Shown piece after piece: positions 10,508 through 22,037 of a stretch of DNA of 64,000 nucleotides (position 1 is the stretch's first letter; the number at the start of each line of letters is the position of its first letter). The position numbers and the translations under genes are program-made. Source of the stretch: Myrmaecium sp. VS I D KN 1. Its lineage: Eukaryota > Ascomycota > Dothideomycetes > Valsariales > Valsariaceae. Where the stretch lies: contig JADQAV010000046.1 of assembly GCA_019775845.1 (NCBI GenBank), forward strand, positions 1-64,000, given 5' to 3'. Below the pieces are notes generated by a model. That model searched no databases, was not told the DNA's origin, and saw nothing but the letters and a program-made list of their open reading frames with translations.

Positions 10508-12216
10508 GCTTGCAGTCGGAACTCAACCATCTCTGATTATTCCCTGTTATCCCTTTGACCGGCGCGGGGCGGCGTTTCCAGGCTTCTACGGCTCACTATG
10601 TTCTTCGGCTTCTGTTTCTCTGCCTTTGATATGTCGTGGTCTCAGGCTTCGCAAGATCGACATAGGGCGCTACGAGAAGATGGTGGGAATACAATGAAGA
10701 CCAGACTCCCAGCGGCGGCATATCAGGCACTCCAGAATCTGGCGTGGCACCCTGTTCCTTTCTGAGTGCTACAGTCACTTTGCACGCTCGCTGTAAACGG
10801 TTACTTGGGAGGGGTTTGGAGAAGCGTATACACCTGCCCGTCCGTCCTTGCTCTTTCCCCCCCGCTTCATTTTCAGAAATCGTTGTCGCTACTTCGCTTA
10901 GTCTTATGGGGTTTACTCTGGTAGTTTGCTTTAATCAATAGTTCTCTCTCCATCCTGCGGATCCGTGCATGTTTCATCATGTTGTGTGTGCCTTTCGATC
11001 AAGCAAGCAAGCTTGCTTGCCTGCGTTGGGTGGCTGGGAGACCCCAATACCCTGTTGGCCCAAGCGTGGCTTCGGCTCTTATCGATTCCTTGATAACATC
11101 CACCGCCATTCGTGATCGTGACTGCTGCGGCCCGAGGGACCATCCACTATTTTACTGCTAGTAGGAAGAGTAAGAACTCAACTTTTCACCTTGGAGCTTC
11201 ACAACCTGGAGGTCCCCTTCAACTCCCTACCGCGTGAATTGCGAACACTACCCTTATAGTCCTCTCATCCCATCTCCAGGATGCCGTCCTAAATTGAGTG
11301 TACAACGTATGATATGATGTGATATGCCCCCTCCTCTCTTTCCTTTCTTTCTTCCTTATCAGAACTCCCCTTCAGCCTTATCAAACTGAGAGAGAACCGC
11401 TGGCGGTTAGCCCCACCGCAGCGCGGGCGGGGGGATCCACATCGACTATGGACTACTACTCAAACTCTACTATTTATTCCGTTTATTCATCGGTATTCGT
11501 GTTTCACTGACTTGACGATCATACTTGAACGCGGTGGTCGAAATCTTCTATGATTCTGAGATTGTGCTGCAAAATGAGTGGGGAGGGAAGAGAAAAGCAC
11601 TTTGTTCGGACGGGTCTTGGTATGGGCGTTTGCATTATAACTTATTATCTTCTGCTGTTCGTCTTTGTACTCTTCGTTTCTTCACAAAGTGAAGAAGAGA
11701 AATGGAGAGACAAAAATTGAAGAAGAAAAGAGAGAAGCATAAAACAGGAAGTTAGGTAATAGTGTGTTGAGCCTGAATGTTCCTTATAACCCACCTACTT
11801 ACCACCGAACGACTTCCGCATCAAACAGGCAGGGTCAAACCGAACAGTCAATCAGACAGGGAGTTGCAATATTCACCAGGCGAAACGCTTTATACCCTCA
11901 CCAGTCAAAAAGGGCACAAAACAAGTGACAAGGAAAATGGAAAACGTAAACGCGTGATACTGCTAATTTCTAAATATCATACAAATCCCGCCTTCACCGC
12001 ATGATCCCACATTATCAATGCCTTTTCTCTCTGTTCGCCGGCAATCTCACCTCGCGTCACGATACTCCCCGACAAAAGATCAGGCCCTTTTTTTCAGGCA
12101 TAGAAATGATAAAGCTACTGCACATGAACGCGACTCCCATTGAATTGCACCCTGGCATTGCAGCAACCGATGCAGTTAGGACCGCTCCATGTGCAGTACA
12201 TATGAGAAGACCCCCC
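10508..12216. other. intergenic between convergent atg8 and PMT2
   Basis: This 1.7-kb stretch lies between two convergent stop codons. It should contain both 3' UTRs. It holds an 18-base palindrome at 11003-11020 and A-rich tracts near 11690-11750. I see no supported gene. Confidence 0.5.
11003..11020. repeat. 18-base perfect palindrome
   Basis: The sequence GCAAGCAAGCTTGCTTGC reads the same on both strands. It lies about 500 bases beyond the atg8 stop codon. A structural role in the 3' region is possible but unproven. Confidence 0.7.
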
Positions 12217-14639
12217 TTAGTCCGTAATCCTCCAGGTCTCGAACCACTTGAGGTGCCTCCATTGTGACGACGGACCCACCATACCGAAGCAGATAGGACT
12301 GAAGAGCCAGAAGAGGCCGATGACCAGCAGGTAGATGGGCACATATATCGCCAGGCGGACGTTCTTCCTCAAGTTCCTGGTGGCCCAGTCCAGACAGAAG
12401 CCTGCGGTGAGAATAGCGAAGTAAAGAGCCGGGTAGTAGTGGTGAACGTAGGTCACACGACCCATGGCGATGAAGGGGAGGTAGTGCAAGACCCAGCCAA
12501 TGGTGGGATACAGACCAGCGTAGTGGATCTGATCGATATCGCGAGGCTTCAGCTCGTCATAACCACGCTGCCAGCGAATGAGATACCAAAGGACCATGAG
12601 GCCGAAGATGCCTAAGGAAGCGGTGCTGCCCCAGTATACGGCAGGGTTACCCAGAAGGAAATACTTGACAATGTCGTCGCCCCAGCCGCACATGCGGAGA
12701 CCAACGTGAAGGATGGGCCACTGCCACCACTTCGAAGCGAGGTCATCCTGCTTGTCCGGATCAGGAACCAAAGCATTGTTAGAGGTCATCATTGCCACAT
12801 TCAAGTGGATGAAGTCTTGAAGGAAGGGAGACTTGTAGGAACCAGGGTCGGAAGGAGGAACTAGATGGCTCAATTAGCTTTTTTGACCTGTTAAGCTAGG
12901 CGTGGGTGTACTTACGTCTGTCATTCCAGTGGCTCTCAACGTTCCAGTGAGTGTAGACATCCCTCGGCTTGTTCTCCTTGACACAGGTGGTTTCAATCTG
13001 CTTGAAACCCCACTGAGGGAGGTTGACGGTGCCGGCACGCAGATAACACCCGAGGTCCGCGTGTCTAAGCCTGAAGGCCGTAGTCAAAGTGCGAAGGCGG
13101 GAATGATCTCTCGAAGCGACGTCACGGACGACCTCCACGATCCAGTGATCCTTTGTGTCGCCAACGGTAGTGTTGCCATAGCAAGACACCTCCCAGTCAG
13201 CCTTGGTTACCGGGGCGGCGATTGCGTGAGAATGCAAGTTACGTCCGGTTTGAGCATGGATCAGACGAATCGTATCACCGTTCCCAGGGAAGCGGAGCGG
13301 CTCCTCGGGGTTGTATTCGGGCTCATGGCGGTTGGGGTAGAAGAACCAGTCGTTGTTGGCATCTTTATGATGGTAGCAAGTGATCTGCTGCTGACCAGAT
13401 CCCTCGGGATACGTCTGGTGATGGGAGTGCAACAGACCACCGCCGTATCCCATATTCTTAATAGTCGCGCGCGAGCCGTACGCTATCTCAAGCGGGCTGT
13501 CCTTTCCGACCTCGGTACCCCTAAGATTGGCCTGGAAAAGAGAGCTCATCTGAGCATCACCGGGCCCACTGTTCTCGAGGATGAGGAAATGGAGATAGAA
13601 AGAGAACATGTAGACAATCATGGGAATCAAGATAAGAGCGAATACCCGGAAGGCGAGATGCTGCGCAAGCTCGATCTTTGGCATCCTCAAATCCCCAAAC
13701 TTGTTCCAAAGGTCCTCGATGGTGTAAAGACCAACCAACGCGGTGCAGAACAGGCCAACCCACTTAACACTGCAGACACAACCAATGGAGACACCGGTCA
13801 ACATCAGCCAGAGGCCCCACTCAGGAGAGAAGGGGTCGTGCTGAAGGCGGTGGAACTTGGCCCAACACAAGATGGTGGTCAAGGTGAAGAAAAGCAGCAT
13901 GGAGTCCAGAAGAATGAATCTGCTGATGGTGGTGTAGGAGTTTTCGAACAGGACCATCATCGTGACCAGCCAGACTGCGGGCTTCCGGAAGTTCAGCTCC
14001 TTTGCGGTATAGTATGCCACCGGTACGCAGAGAGCTCCGAAGAGTGCGTTGAAGACGCGCATGAACGTGTAGTTGACATCTTCGGGGTAAGTCTCGCCGG
14101 ACTTGAACTCGAACGAACCATTGTAACCAGCCAGGTAACCGGACAACCCAACGAGCATCTTTCCGAGAGGTGGATGGACGTCGAAGTAGAACTCGCGCTT
14201 CAGGTAGTGGGAACCGAATTTGCCGAAGCTGTGATGCGCAGATGTCAGCACCGCTGAGCATTGACGAGTGCACGCGAGGGTATAAGAGCTATAGCTTACT
14301 GAGCTTCATCCCAGGTGACGATGGGAGAAAGGCCGATCTTCCACATGCGCGTGAAGAAGGCGAGGGCCGTGAAGATGATGGGCGCATAGATCCACTCATA
14401 TTCATCCAGGATGTCAATGAGGGAGGATTTCTGAGGAAGCCAAACGTCAGTGAGCGCCATTGCACGGACCGTACACCATCGCATGCGCGACATACCTTCT
14501 GCTTGGTCTTCTCGTCGAGGTCGACAGGTGTCTGGCCCGGTTGGACGATGCTGGGGACGTTTCTCCTTCTCAGCTCGTCCGGCCGGGTGTCGGCGCCCGT
14601 AGCAAACCCCTGAGGGTCCTGCTGGGCTGATGCCGCCAT
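12217..14639 (-). CDS. pmt2: dolichyl-phosphate-mannose protein O-mannosyltransferase, PMT2 type
   Basis: The exons, in transcript order, are 14639-14496, 14430-14300, 14228-12916 and 12860-12217. They join in phase to 743 residues, normal for PMT2. Donors are GTATGT, GTAAGC and GTAAGT. The enzyme moves mannose from dolichyl-phosphate-mannose to Ser/Thr of secretory proteins in the ER membrane, the first step of O-mannosylation. The sequence has the catalytic WDEAH loop (D89, E90) and the conserved FDVHPPLGK. Several membrane spans surround it. A luminal MIR block covers about residues 330-510 and contains LLHSHHQTYP and LHSHAIAAPVTK. A second group of membrane spans follows, and the HLNVAMMTSNNAL motif lies before it. 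The C-terminus is ETWRITD. PMT2 enzymes usually work as heterodimers with PMT1-type partners. The subfamily call rests on remembered sequence similarity. Confidence 0.95.
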
Positions 14640-15529
14640 CTTTGCTTTGGCAACCGCGAGACAGGATCCGAAATATGGTGTCTGAGGTGTTGTGGTGGCG
14701 GAGGGGAGAATTGGTTTTGGTGGGTGATCGGACAGCTAGGGATCGTCCCTGAGGTGGAGCCGCGTGGAGGTGGACGCGGCGGACGGACTGCTAAACGGCG
14801 GCCGAAGGAGCGAAAGAAGAGATGCGAAATCACAAGGGAAGAAGAGGCAGACGGCTCATCTACGAAGAGAAAAGGAGGAGAAGACCGACGAGAAAAAGCC
14901 CCGAGGCGATGTGGAGGGCCCGCTGGGAGGAAAGTTTGAAGGCGGAGAGCACGTCGAACTCCCTGCGAAACTCGAGTGATCTTCACAAGCAAGGGAAAGG
15001 CGCCCGCCCACGAGCTTGGGCCAGCTTCCGACTGCAATCTGGCGTCTACTGGGCGGAGAGCGGCGGCAGTAAGCCACACGGTTGTACGTACGCTTGACCA
15101 GTAGGTATATCGCTAGGAGTACAGTACTCCTAAGTTTATCGCATCTTATGGTGCGCGGAACCAAAATCATAATAACGCGAATATCACTACGTGGTACAGA
15201 ATAGGGGAAAGTCAGTAATACTGACAAGTCAGAGCACATCGATAGGCACAGCAGCCTCCAAGCATAGATCTCTACGAACGAGCAGAGATCCATCTCCAAC
15301 TACTTCCAAAATGATTCAAAGCTATATACACGACCCCTTCTAGAAACAGGAAATGCAGAAACGCCGAAGGGAAACTTAATGTGGAAACAGCAGTAGAAAA
15401 GGGCAAAATGCACATGAATGTTAACACGCTCTGATAATTCCTTGTTGCAAGCGGGCGTCAAGGCAGCTGCGTTGCCGCACCAGAAGAAGGGGCCAAATCC
15501 CCCGAAGCATCCCTCGAGGAATACTGGGT
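14640..15529. other. intergenic, promoter of PMT2 and 3' region of transporter 1
   Basis: About 890 bases lie between two minus-strand genes. The left part carries the pmt2 promoter and leader. The right part should hold the 3' UTR of the sugar transporter. No other gene is supported. Confidence 0.5.
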
Positions 15530-17808
15530 CTAATCGTAGTGACCATCATCCTGTCCAACTCGCTTATAGCGGCCACTGTCGCTTTCGTTCCCATCTTTAG
15601 CGCGCCGGACGAGGCTGGATATCCATCCACCAAAACCTTCATTGACGTCCGACTCCTTGCGACCCCTGCTGCTGCTGCCATTGCCTGCGGCTGGCGGATC
15701 GATATCCAGGCCAGGAATGGCATTGTCAGCAGTCACGTTTCCACGCCTGATGTCCAACGAAGGGATCGGTGAACCGCGGCCGCTGAAGAGGGACTCTGCC
15801 GCTGCCAGAGTCTCGGGAGTTGGCATGACCGAAGTTGCGTCACCGAACAACGAGTTCATGTCTTCCAGACGAACATTGGCCGTCTCAGGGTAGATGAACC
15901 AGACTATTTGAAGTTAGCACTGGAAGGGAATGGACCGGATGGAGACAGATACTTACCGACGACGAAACTGACGGCGCAGAAGAACGCATGGATGAGATAC
16001 AAACGCCATCCAATCCAACCTTGAAGAATAGGAGTCATCTCTCCAACCACCCAGTTAAATGCCCAGTTGGCGGCCGTACTAAGGCTGGCACCCTTTGCGC
16101 GGATGCTCAGAGGCAGGATTTCTGGTGGGTAAAGCCAAGGGATGGGTCCCCAAGACGCTCCGAAGGCTGCATTATAGATCATGACGAATATTACCACCAG
16201 AGAGGGCGTGAGAGTTATGTCAATGAAAATGAAATACGAAATGGCCGAGAGCGAGATGATCATGGTGACCGCCCCGGACAATAGGATCGGACGTCGACCC
16301 CACTTGTCCACCAGATACCACGGTGGAATAGTAGAGGCCAGGTAGGTTAATCCGTTGATGCCGGTCATCAGAATGGCCTGGCGGCCAACCCAGCCGGCTT
16401 GCTCAAAAACCAGAGGAGCATAGTACGATATCACGTTGATGCCGTTTAGCTGGGCAAGGGCCTGCGCAGACATTGCGATGAAGACGCGCTTATAGTAACG
16501 CTTGAACATGTCTGAGTAAGAACGCTCTCCTTCTTGACGTTGAAGAAGGACGTTCATCTTGATTTCGCGGTATTCCTCGCGAGCCTTCGGATTGTGAATA
16601 TCTCCTTTGCCGTAGAGGTTGGCAATGACAACGATACCCTCCTCGTCATGATCGTTATCCAGCAACCATCTGCAATATAGTTAGCGTGCGCCCCTAGTCC
16701 AAGCTATTATCCTTACATACCTAGGAGATTCACAGATGAGCAAGCTCCCAGCTCCTAGCAGAGCGCCCATAATACACTGCATCAGGAGAGGCACTCGCCA
16801 GGACCAGTCGTTATAGATGTAGCTGCAGAAGTAGTCCACCCAGACACTCGCTGCATATCCACAGATGTTCCCAGTGAACTCAATGCAAGCCAGCTTTCCG
16901 CGATTGTGAGGAGGAGAGATCTCGGATTGGTAAACGGGCACGATCGTCGATAAAGCGCCGACTCCGAAACCTGCGATAATCCTGCCCAACATCATCATTG
17001 GCATGCTGGTCGAAAATGTCTGGCAAGCGCCGCCAAAGAAAAACACTATAGATCCGTAAAGGATGGTTCGCCGGCGGCCAATCATGTCTCCAATTCTGCC
17101 AACCATAAGAGAAGATATCAAGGCACCGATTTCCAGAATGGCCACCATAGTACCGATCTCAGCACGAGACGGCTGATCAAAGTAGTCCTTGAAATACATG
17201 CCTCTGAAAATTATGTGTTGGTAAGTCTTGCACACATACGAGGACGGCGTACTTACGTGATGATGCCGGACATCACGCCCTGATCATATCCAAACAAGAA
17301 AACGCCTAATGAGACAAATACACTCGTGAAATAACTGCGGAAGTTAGTGATTGCTACAAGAGCTTGCTTGATGATGGTACGGTACATACATCAACTTCTT
17401 CCCATGTAACCCGTGTATACGGGATGGACCGTCCCCGGGAGCCATGATGGCAGCAATCAATCTCTCACCACGGGAGATGGTTCTGGGACCTGGGTCTGGA
17501 ATCTCTATGTCCTCTTTCCTCTTAACGACTCCAGCTTGTTTCTCCGTGTCTCGACGGTACTCGTCTGAAGGGTACCTGACGCGCTTCTGGGACCCAGGTC
17601 GGCGTTTAGGGAGGACGCGGTCTTCCTCCAGGGATCCCCGCAGCCGAGAACCACGAGGGTGTTGCTCGTTCGCAAGTTGATCGACGAGGTCACCAGTGTC
17701 GCTCCAGATGGAGAAGTCGGACTCCTCCGACTGATCGGAGAGGGAGGAACGGCGACCGTAGCGCTTCTCGTCTGTATAGCCTACGGGAGTGCCCCTAGCT
17801 CGGTCGCC
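15530..17808 (-). CDS. MFS sugar transporter (sugar porter family), 5' end unresolved
   Basis: The supported exons are 17808(or further)-17390, 17334-17257, 17203-16721, 16669-15957 and 15903-15530, all in phase. The protein is a 12-span sugar porter of the plasma membrane. Visible motifs are FGYDQGVMSG in span 1, GRIGDMIGRRR, CESPRWL across an exon junction, DKWGRRP, GPIPWLYPPEILPL and YPET after the last span. The N-terminus is unusually long. More than 100 residues before span 1 contain DQSEESDFSIWSDTGDL and a basic stretch, which I recall as conserved in fungal orthologs. The in-frame codon furthest upstream is TTG at 18231, so the real ATG must be spliced in, or translation starts at ATG 17445. 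One phase-consistent option is ATG 18182 with an exon to 18084, donor GTACGT and acceptor before 17808, giving 721 residues. Substrate is unknown; hexoses or related sugars are likely. Confidence 0.88.
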
Positions 17809-20144
17809 CTGGCGAGAGGAGGATAGAGTATGGAGCGGGATGTTGGCTGGCCGCCGCGAGTTCGACGAGGAAGGAATTTTGACGGCGGATGCGGGCTGGC
17901 AGGACAGCCCTGTTGACAGCAGGTGAGAAGAGACGGTCGTGTGAGTAAGGTACCCGGTGACGCTGGACTTGGGCGCAGGGTCTCGGCAAAAGAAGGAATG
18001 GCTAACCGTAAGCCGGTCCTCAAAGCAGCAACACGAGGCAGCCCAGGGGAGAGCGATTACATTGGACGAGATTGAACACGTACAGGAAGGGCGGTGGGGA
18101 TAAGAGATACAGTGTGGTCGGGGATTGGAGCCTTTGAATCCGGGGGCCCTCCAGCTGAGGCCCGGGCAAGCTGGAGACGCATTATCCCTAATCCGATCGT
18201 GCCCGGGGGCAGCCCCGATCCCGTCCACCAAATCAACCGCCGCTTCAAACTTCGACTTTGTTTACCGGGGGTTACGTACGCTGGAATAGATACCTACTAC
18301 GCGTATTTGCTTTCGCTGCTTCTCGGGCTGCATGCGACATTTCAATACTATCTTTCAGAGCAACGAAAGGTGTGCTAGGTATATAAACAGTGCGAAGCCC
18401 CTGCGCATATCCCGATTCTCCCGATAGGATCGCTGCGATGACTTCACCGTCGGCAGACAGCGAGGGCACCGCCATCTGCCCTATCTCTCCGCTTTCTCGG
18501 CTTCAGCAGTCCACGATGGGATCCACTAATAAACAGCCGAGCGCCCACTAGCAGTCAAGTGCATGGCTCTCCACTTCGCGAATCGACGCCCGACTCAGGC
18601 TGTCGTGGCTAACCGTGCGAGGCCATGAGGGTTGCTGCGGAAGTTGGAGCAGCTGTTTGCATTGCGACTCTCGGAGCACAGCTGACGGTGCCGTCCTTTC
18701 GGCATCTCTCGTCTGCTATAGGGAACAGTCGAAGCCTTCTATGTCAACTGCGGGCCGTTTTTTCGGTAGTACGGGGAGATTCGATTACGGTATGAATCTG
18801 AACCTCGGTCCTTAGCGATTAAGGAAATACTCAAATATTGTTTCCTTTGGAAACCCGACGAGCATATATAGCGCCTGTCTTGAGCGTTGCAAAGCTCGCC
18901 TGGTGCATATGTTCTGCATAGTCATTACTTCATATATAAGTCCTTTAATAGTTTAGGAGGCCCCGGCTGTCTATCTGATTTGCTTGAGAGGGATTGCTTC
19001 CTTTCTCGAGCTTTCGGCGGTGACCATCGGGCGAAGCAGAATGTGAGATATGCCGCGATACCTTGCGGTTACCCGGCTCTTCAAATTTCCATGATCTGCG
19101 AACGAGGTGAGGCTTCAAAGAGTACTAGCTCGCTGTTCAACAGGGCTGAATGGAAGAAGGTCTTTAACCGCGAGAGCTCAGGGTGAAGGACGGCAGCGAA
19201 TAGGAGTACGTAAGTTAGCCGTCCGAGTCCCGAACCACAGGAATATTTCCCCGGACGCAGCAGGGAGGCCCTGATGCAAGGCACCCGACATGCTGACACG
19301 CGATCGGACACAGACGCGTGAGCTTCTTACAGAAACCCTCCAAGGGTTGACATCGAGGGAGAGCCGGACCTGGACTTGGCGTGAAGCTGAATCCCGCGAG
19401 ATGCTGCACGGTAAATCCTAGATGACGACCGAGAGCACTGGAGGCGGTACCCAATAGCTGGCTGGCCGGAGGGACGGTGAAACACGGACACGCCACATCT
19501 GCTACTTATAGTTTGGTGAGGGGCGCCAAGCCGGCCGATGTCGTTGTAACCGGCCGTACCTGTACCTACCAGCTGCCATCCCGTCTCCCGATATGCACTG
19601 GGACCGCTTGTATATTTACCTAGATGGGATGGAATGCCTTGAGGCAGCGGTCGTCTCGAGTCCGATGAGAGCGACAGCAATGGCCCGTTACCAGCCTTGA
19701 GCTTAAGCGGATGTCGCATTGAAAAGGCTGGCGGATGGAACAAGTTAGAGTCTGATTGACCGTGGCGCCGTTCCCGCCTGGTCCCAGCCTCGCTAGCCGG
19801 GAGACCAGGCTCGGTTGGGTAGTTCGGTGTCCCAGCCACCCCGGTAGGTCATGGTGGTTGTCGGAGCAGACAGCCAGAGAAACGACTGGATCCAACCTGT
19901 TTATCCCCAGGATCGTGCCCTCCTGCGCTGCCGCCAGCTCACCCACCCTTCTCCCTCTGCCATTGCTCCTCGATTCCACCTCAACACCACAACCTATCCC
20001 GCCGCACTCGTTCGGAGACGTTCGCATATTTCTACTCTGCTTTGAGCCCGTCCTTGTGTGCGGTATATGCATCGAGTATCCGTCGCTTGCTGACCAGTTG
20101 CGCGACGAGCTTGAAACGGCAGCTCTCGCGCTTGCCGCGACACC
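17809..20144. other. intergenic, divergent promoters of transporter 1 and chs7-like gene
   Basis: This region should contain the missing 5' exon and leader of the transporter on the minus strand and the promoter of the next gene on the plus strand. Several open frames occur, such as 19327-19839, but none has a family signature or ordered splice sites. Confidence 0.45.
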
Positions 20145-21408
20145 ATGGGGAAGACCGCCTACGGCAATTTTCATGACTTCTGTCGCGACTCAGGCAACCG
20201 CTGGGCCACGATTCCAGGTATGAGAAGACTTCGTATACTCTGCTCTCCGTTGACCGAACCTCATCGCTAACGCTGCTGCAGTATGCAATGTGCGTAATGC
20301 CTGCCCGTGCTTCACTTCTTGTTCGCAGCGCGATGAAACTGACAACGACGTCACCACTTCCAGCTTTTCAATGAGTCCCCCGCCAGAACATCGAACGCGC
20401 CCGGGTTCGGAGGATGCGACCTGACGGGCATTTCGCTGAGCGGTGGTCGTCACCTGGCAAATTTGGGTCCGTTACACAAGCCAACTGTTCGAACTGTGCT
20501 GACATGGGACAGGCTCGATCATTCTTTGTGGCATTGCTATCGCCGTGACAGTCTTCCTCATCTGGAGATCCGAGAGAAAAAGGGCTGCTGTCGGCAGGAG
20601 GTAATTCAATCATGTATCCCTTCGCGTCCTTCCCCCGCTGACCATGACGTAAAGGGAAATGCAACTCTTCCTTGTCGGCTACATAATCATTGAGATATGC
20701 GAAATCTTCACTGTCGGTGGCTTCCCGCTCAATGGCGCCGTGCGTAGGGTATGCGCAATCATGCAGAGACGACTGTTAGGCCAACATCGCTGACTATCGC
20801 GTAGGGGTTTTCTGCCGTGCATATCGCAGCGGTCGTTGCAACACTCTGGATCCTAATGCTCAATAGCATTGTCGGTTACCAACTTCTAGATGACGGAACA
20901 CCCCTCTCTGTCGGCCTGATACTGGTGTCCGCCGCAATGTTGTTCATTGGCACCGGATATATTGCTCTCGACACAGGTTTCAGCTGGACGGGATATTGGG
21001 ACAGTACGCTCGTTACACCCAACCGCTCATATTCCTTGTACACATTGTACCAGCTGGTGCCATTGATTTTCCTAGTCGTCTTTTTTCTTCTAGAGGCCTT
21101 CTTGGTAATCAGGATCCTTGGTGAAAAGAAGCCTATGTGTAAGTCTGCAATAAAGACTCTGCCGTCTTCTCTGCTGACACATTTCTCCAGTTTACTTGGT
21201 CGCGTCAGCATTGCTATTTGCAATCGGGCAGATCTTCCAGTATGTCATCTCTGTGCACCTTTGCACTTCGACCAACGGCAAGATCAACGGCGGCTTGTTC
21301 GAGACCTTGTTCACGCTGTTGGCTGTCATCATGGTGTGGGTGTTCTGGTCAAGCATCACGGAGGACGACTGGCCGATGCCTGTTACAGCAGGAGGTGCTT
21401 ACACATGA
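20145..21408 (+). CDS. Chs7-type chitin synthase export chaperone
   Basis: Seven exons join in phase to 305 residues: 20145-20217, 20282-20289, 20364-20466, 20513-20600, 20655-20748, 20805-21138 and 21191-21408. Exon 2 has only eight bases. The product is an integral membrane protein of about seven spans. Family marks include the N-terminal FHDFC region, then IPVCNLFNES, then GISLSGGRHLANLGSI, later GYQLLDDGTPLSV, and near the end NGKINGGLFETLFTLLAVIM with WSSITEDDWP. Chs7 proteins help class-specific chitin synthases fold and leave the ER. Filamentous fungi often carry more than one Chs7-like gene, so this may be a paralog rather than the single yeast-type chaperone. Donor GTCCGT of intron 3 is weak but the join restores the conserved HLANLGSI motif. 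The neighbour ssl1 is in tandem, 629 bases away, with no functional link seen. Confidence 0.88.
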
Positions 21409-22037
21409 AAAGTTTTGGTTTCAAAGGGGATTTTGTCTGGCTGGGTGGAATAATTGGGATGATAGTTCTCTTCTTTTTCTTTGGACGATTTCTGCATTCA
21501 GCGTATACCACTTCACGGATGCTCATGCTCATGCAAGGCGTGCTGGAAAGCCGTTGTTCTTTCCGAGCAGAATTACCTACAATTAGCTAATATATCACGT
21601 TTACGTTCTTTGATTCGATTCTTTGATTTGCGCCCTGTTTCTCGGCGTACTACATGCGAAATCCCCACCGTGTAAGCAGAGGCACTAGTGCGTACTACTA
21701 AAGTATAAAGAGCTTGCACGTGATCACGTATAACGGACCCTCACCTTCCTTGACTTTCATCACCTACCTAGGTACCTACCGTACCTCTACGTACTTAACT
21801 TTAACTAATTCTCCAAACTTTCAGGGACTCAGAGAAACGTTTTCTTTTCATCTGTGGGGATGGTATTTCAGGAATAACGAAGTGATCCGGTCAAGAAATC
21901 AAATACACTATCGCATCTTCCGCTCCTACCTACATATACCGCGTTGCCGGCACGAACTGTTCCAATTTATGGCCAAGCTCCTCAAGCGCGAATATCTGAA
22001 ACGTAACCTTTGATTGGAAGACCGGAGCCACCAGGTC
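21409..22037. other. intergenic between chs7-like gene and ssl1
   Basis: The stretch holds the 3' UTR of the upstream gene and the promoter of ssl1. No further gene is supported. Confidence 0.5.

Noticed and set aside
12902-14257. A 451-codon open frame on the plus strand, antisense to pmt2.
   Set aside because: It mirrors the large pmt2 exon, is the same length as the sense open stretch, and has no domain or splice logic. Codon bias of the sense strand explains it.
17809-18231. Continuous extension of transporter 1 to 18231.
   Set aside because: The frame opens with TTG, not ATG, and the residues are Cys/Pro/Ser-rich without family resemblance. A spliced start is more likely.
19327-19839. 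A 170-codon minus-strand frame in the transporter 1/chs7 spacer.
   Set aside because: No family signature, no splice structure, and overlapping frames of similar length exist, as expected by chance.
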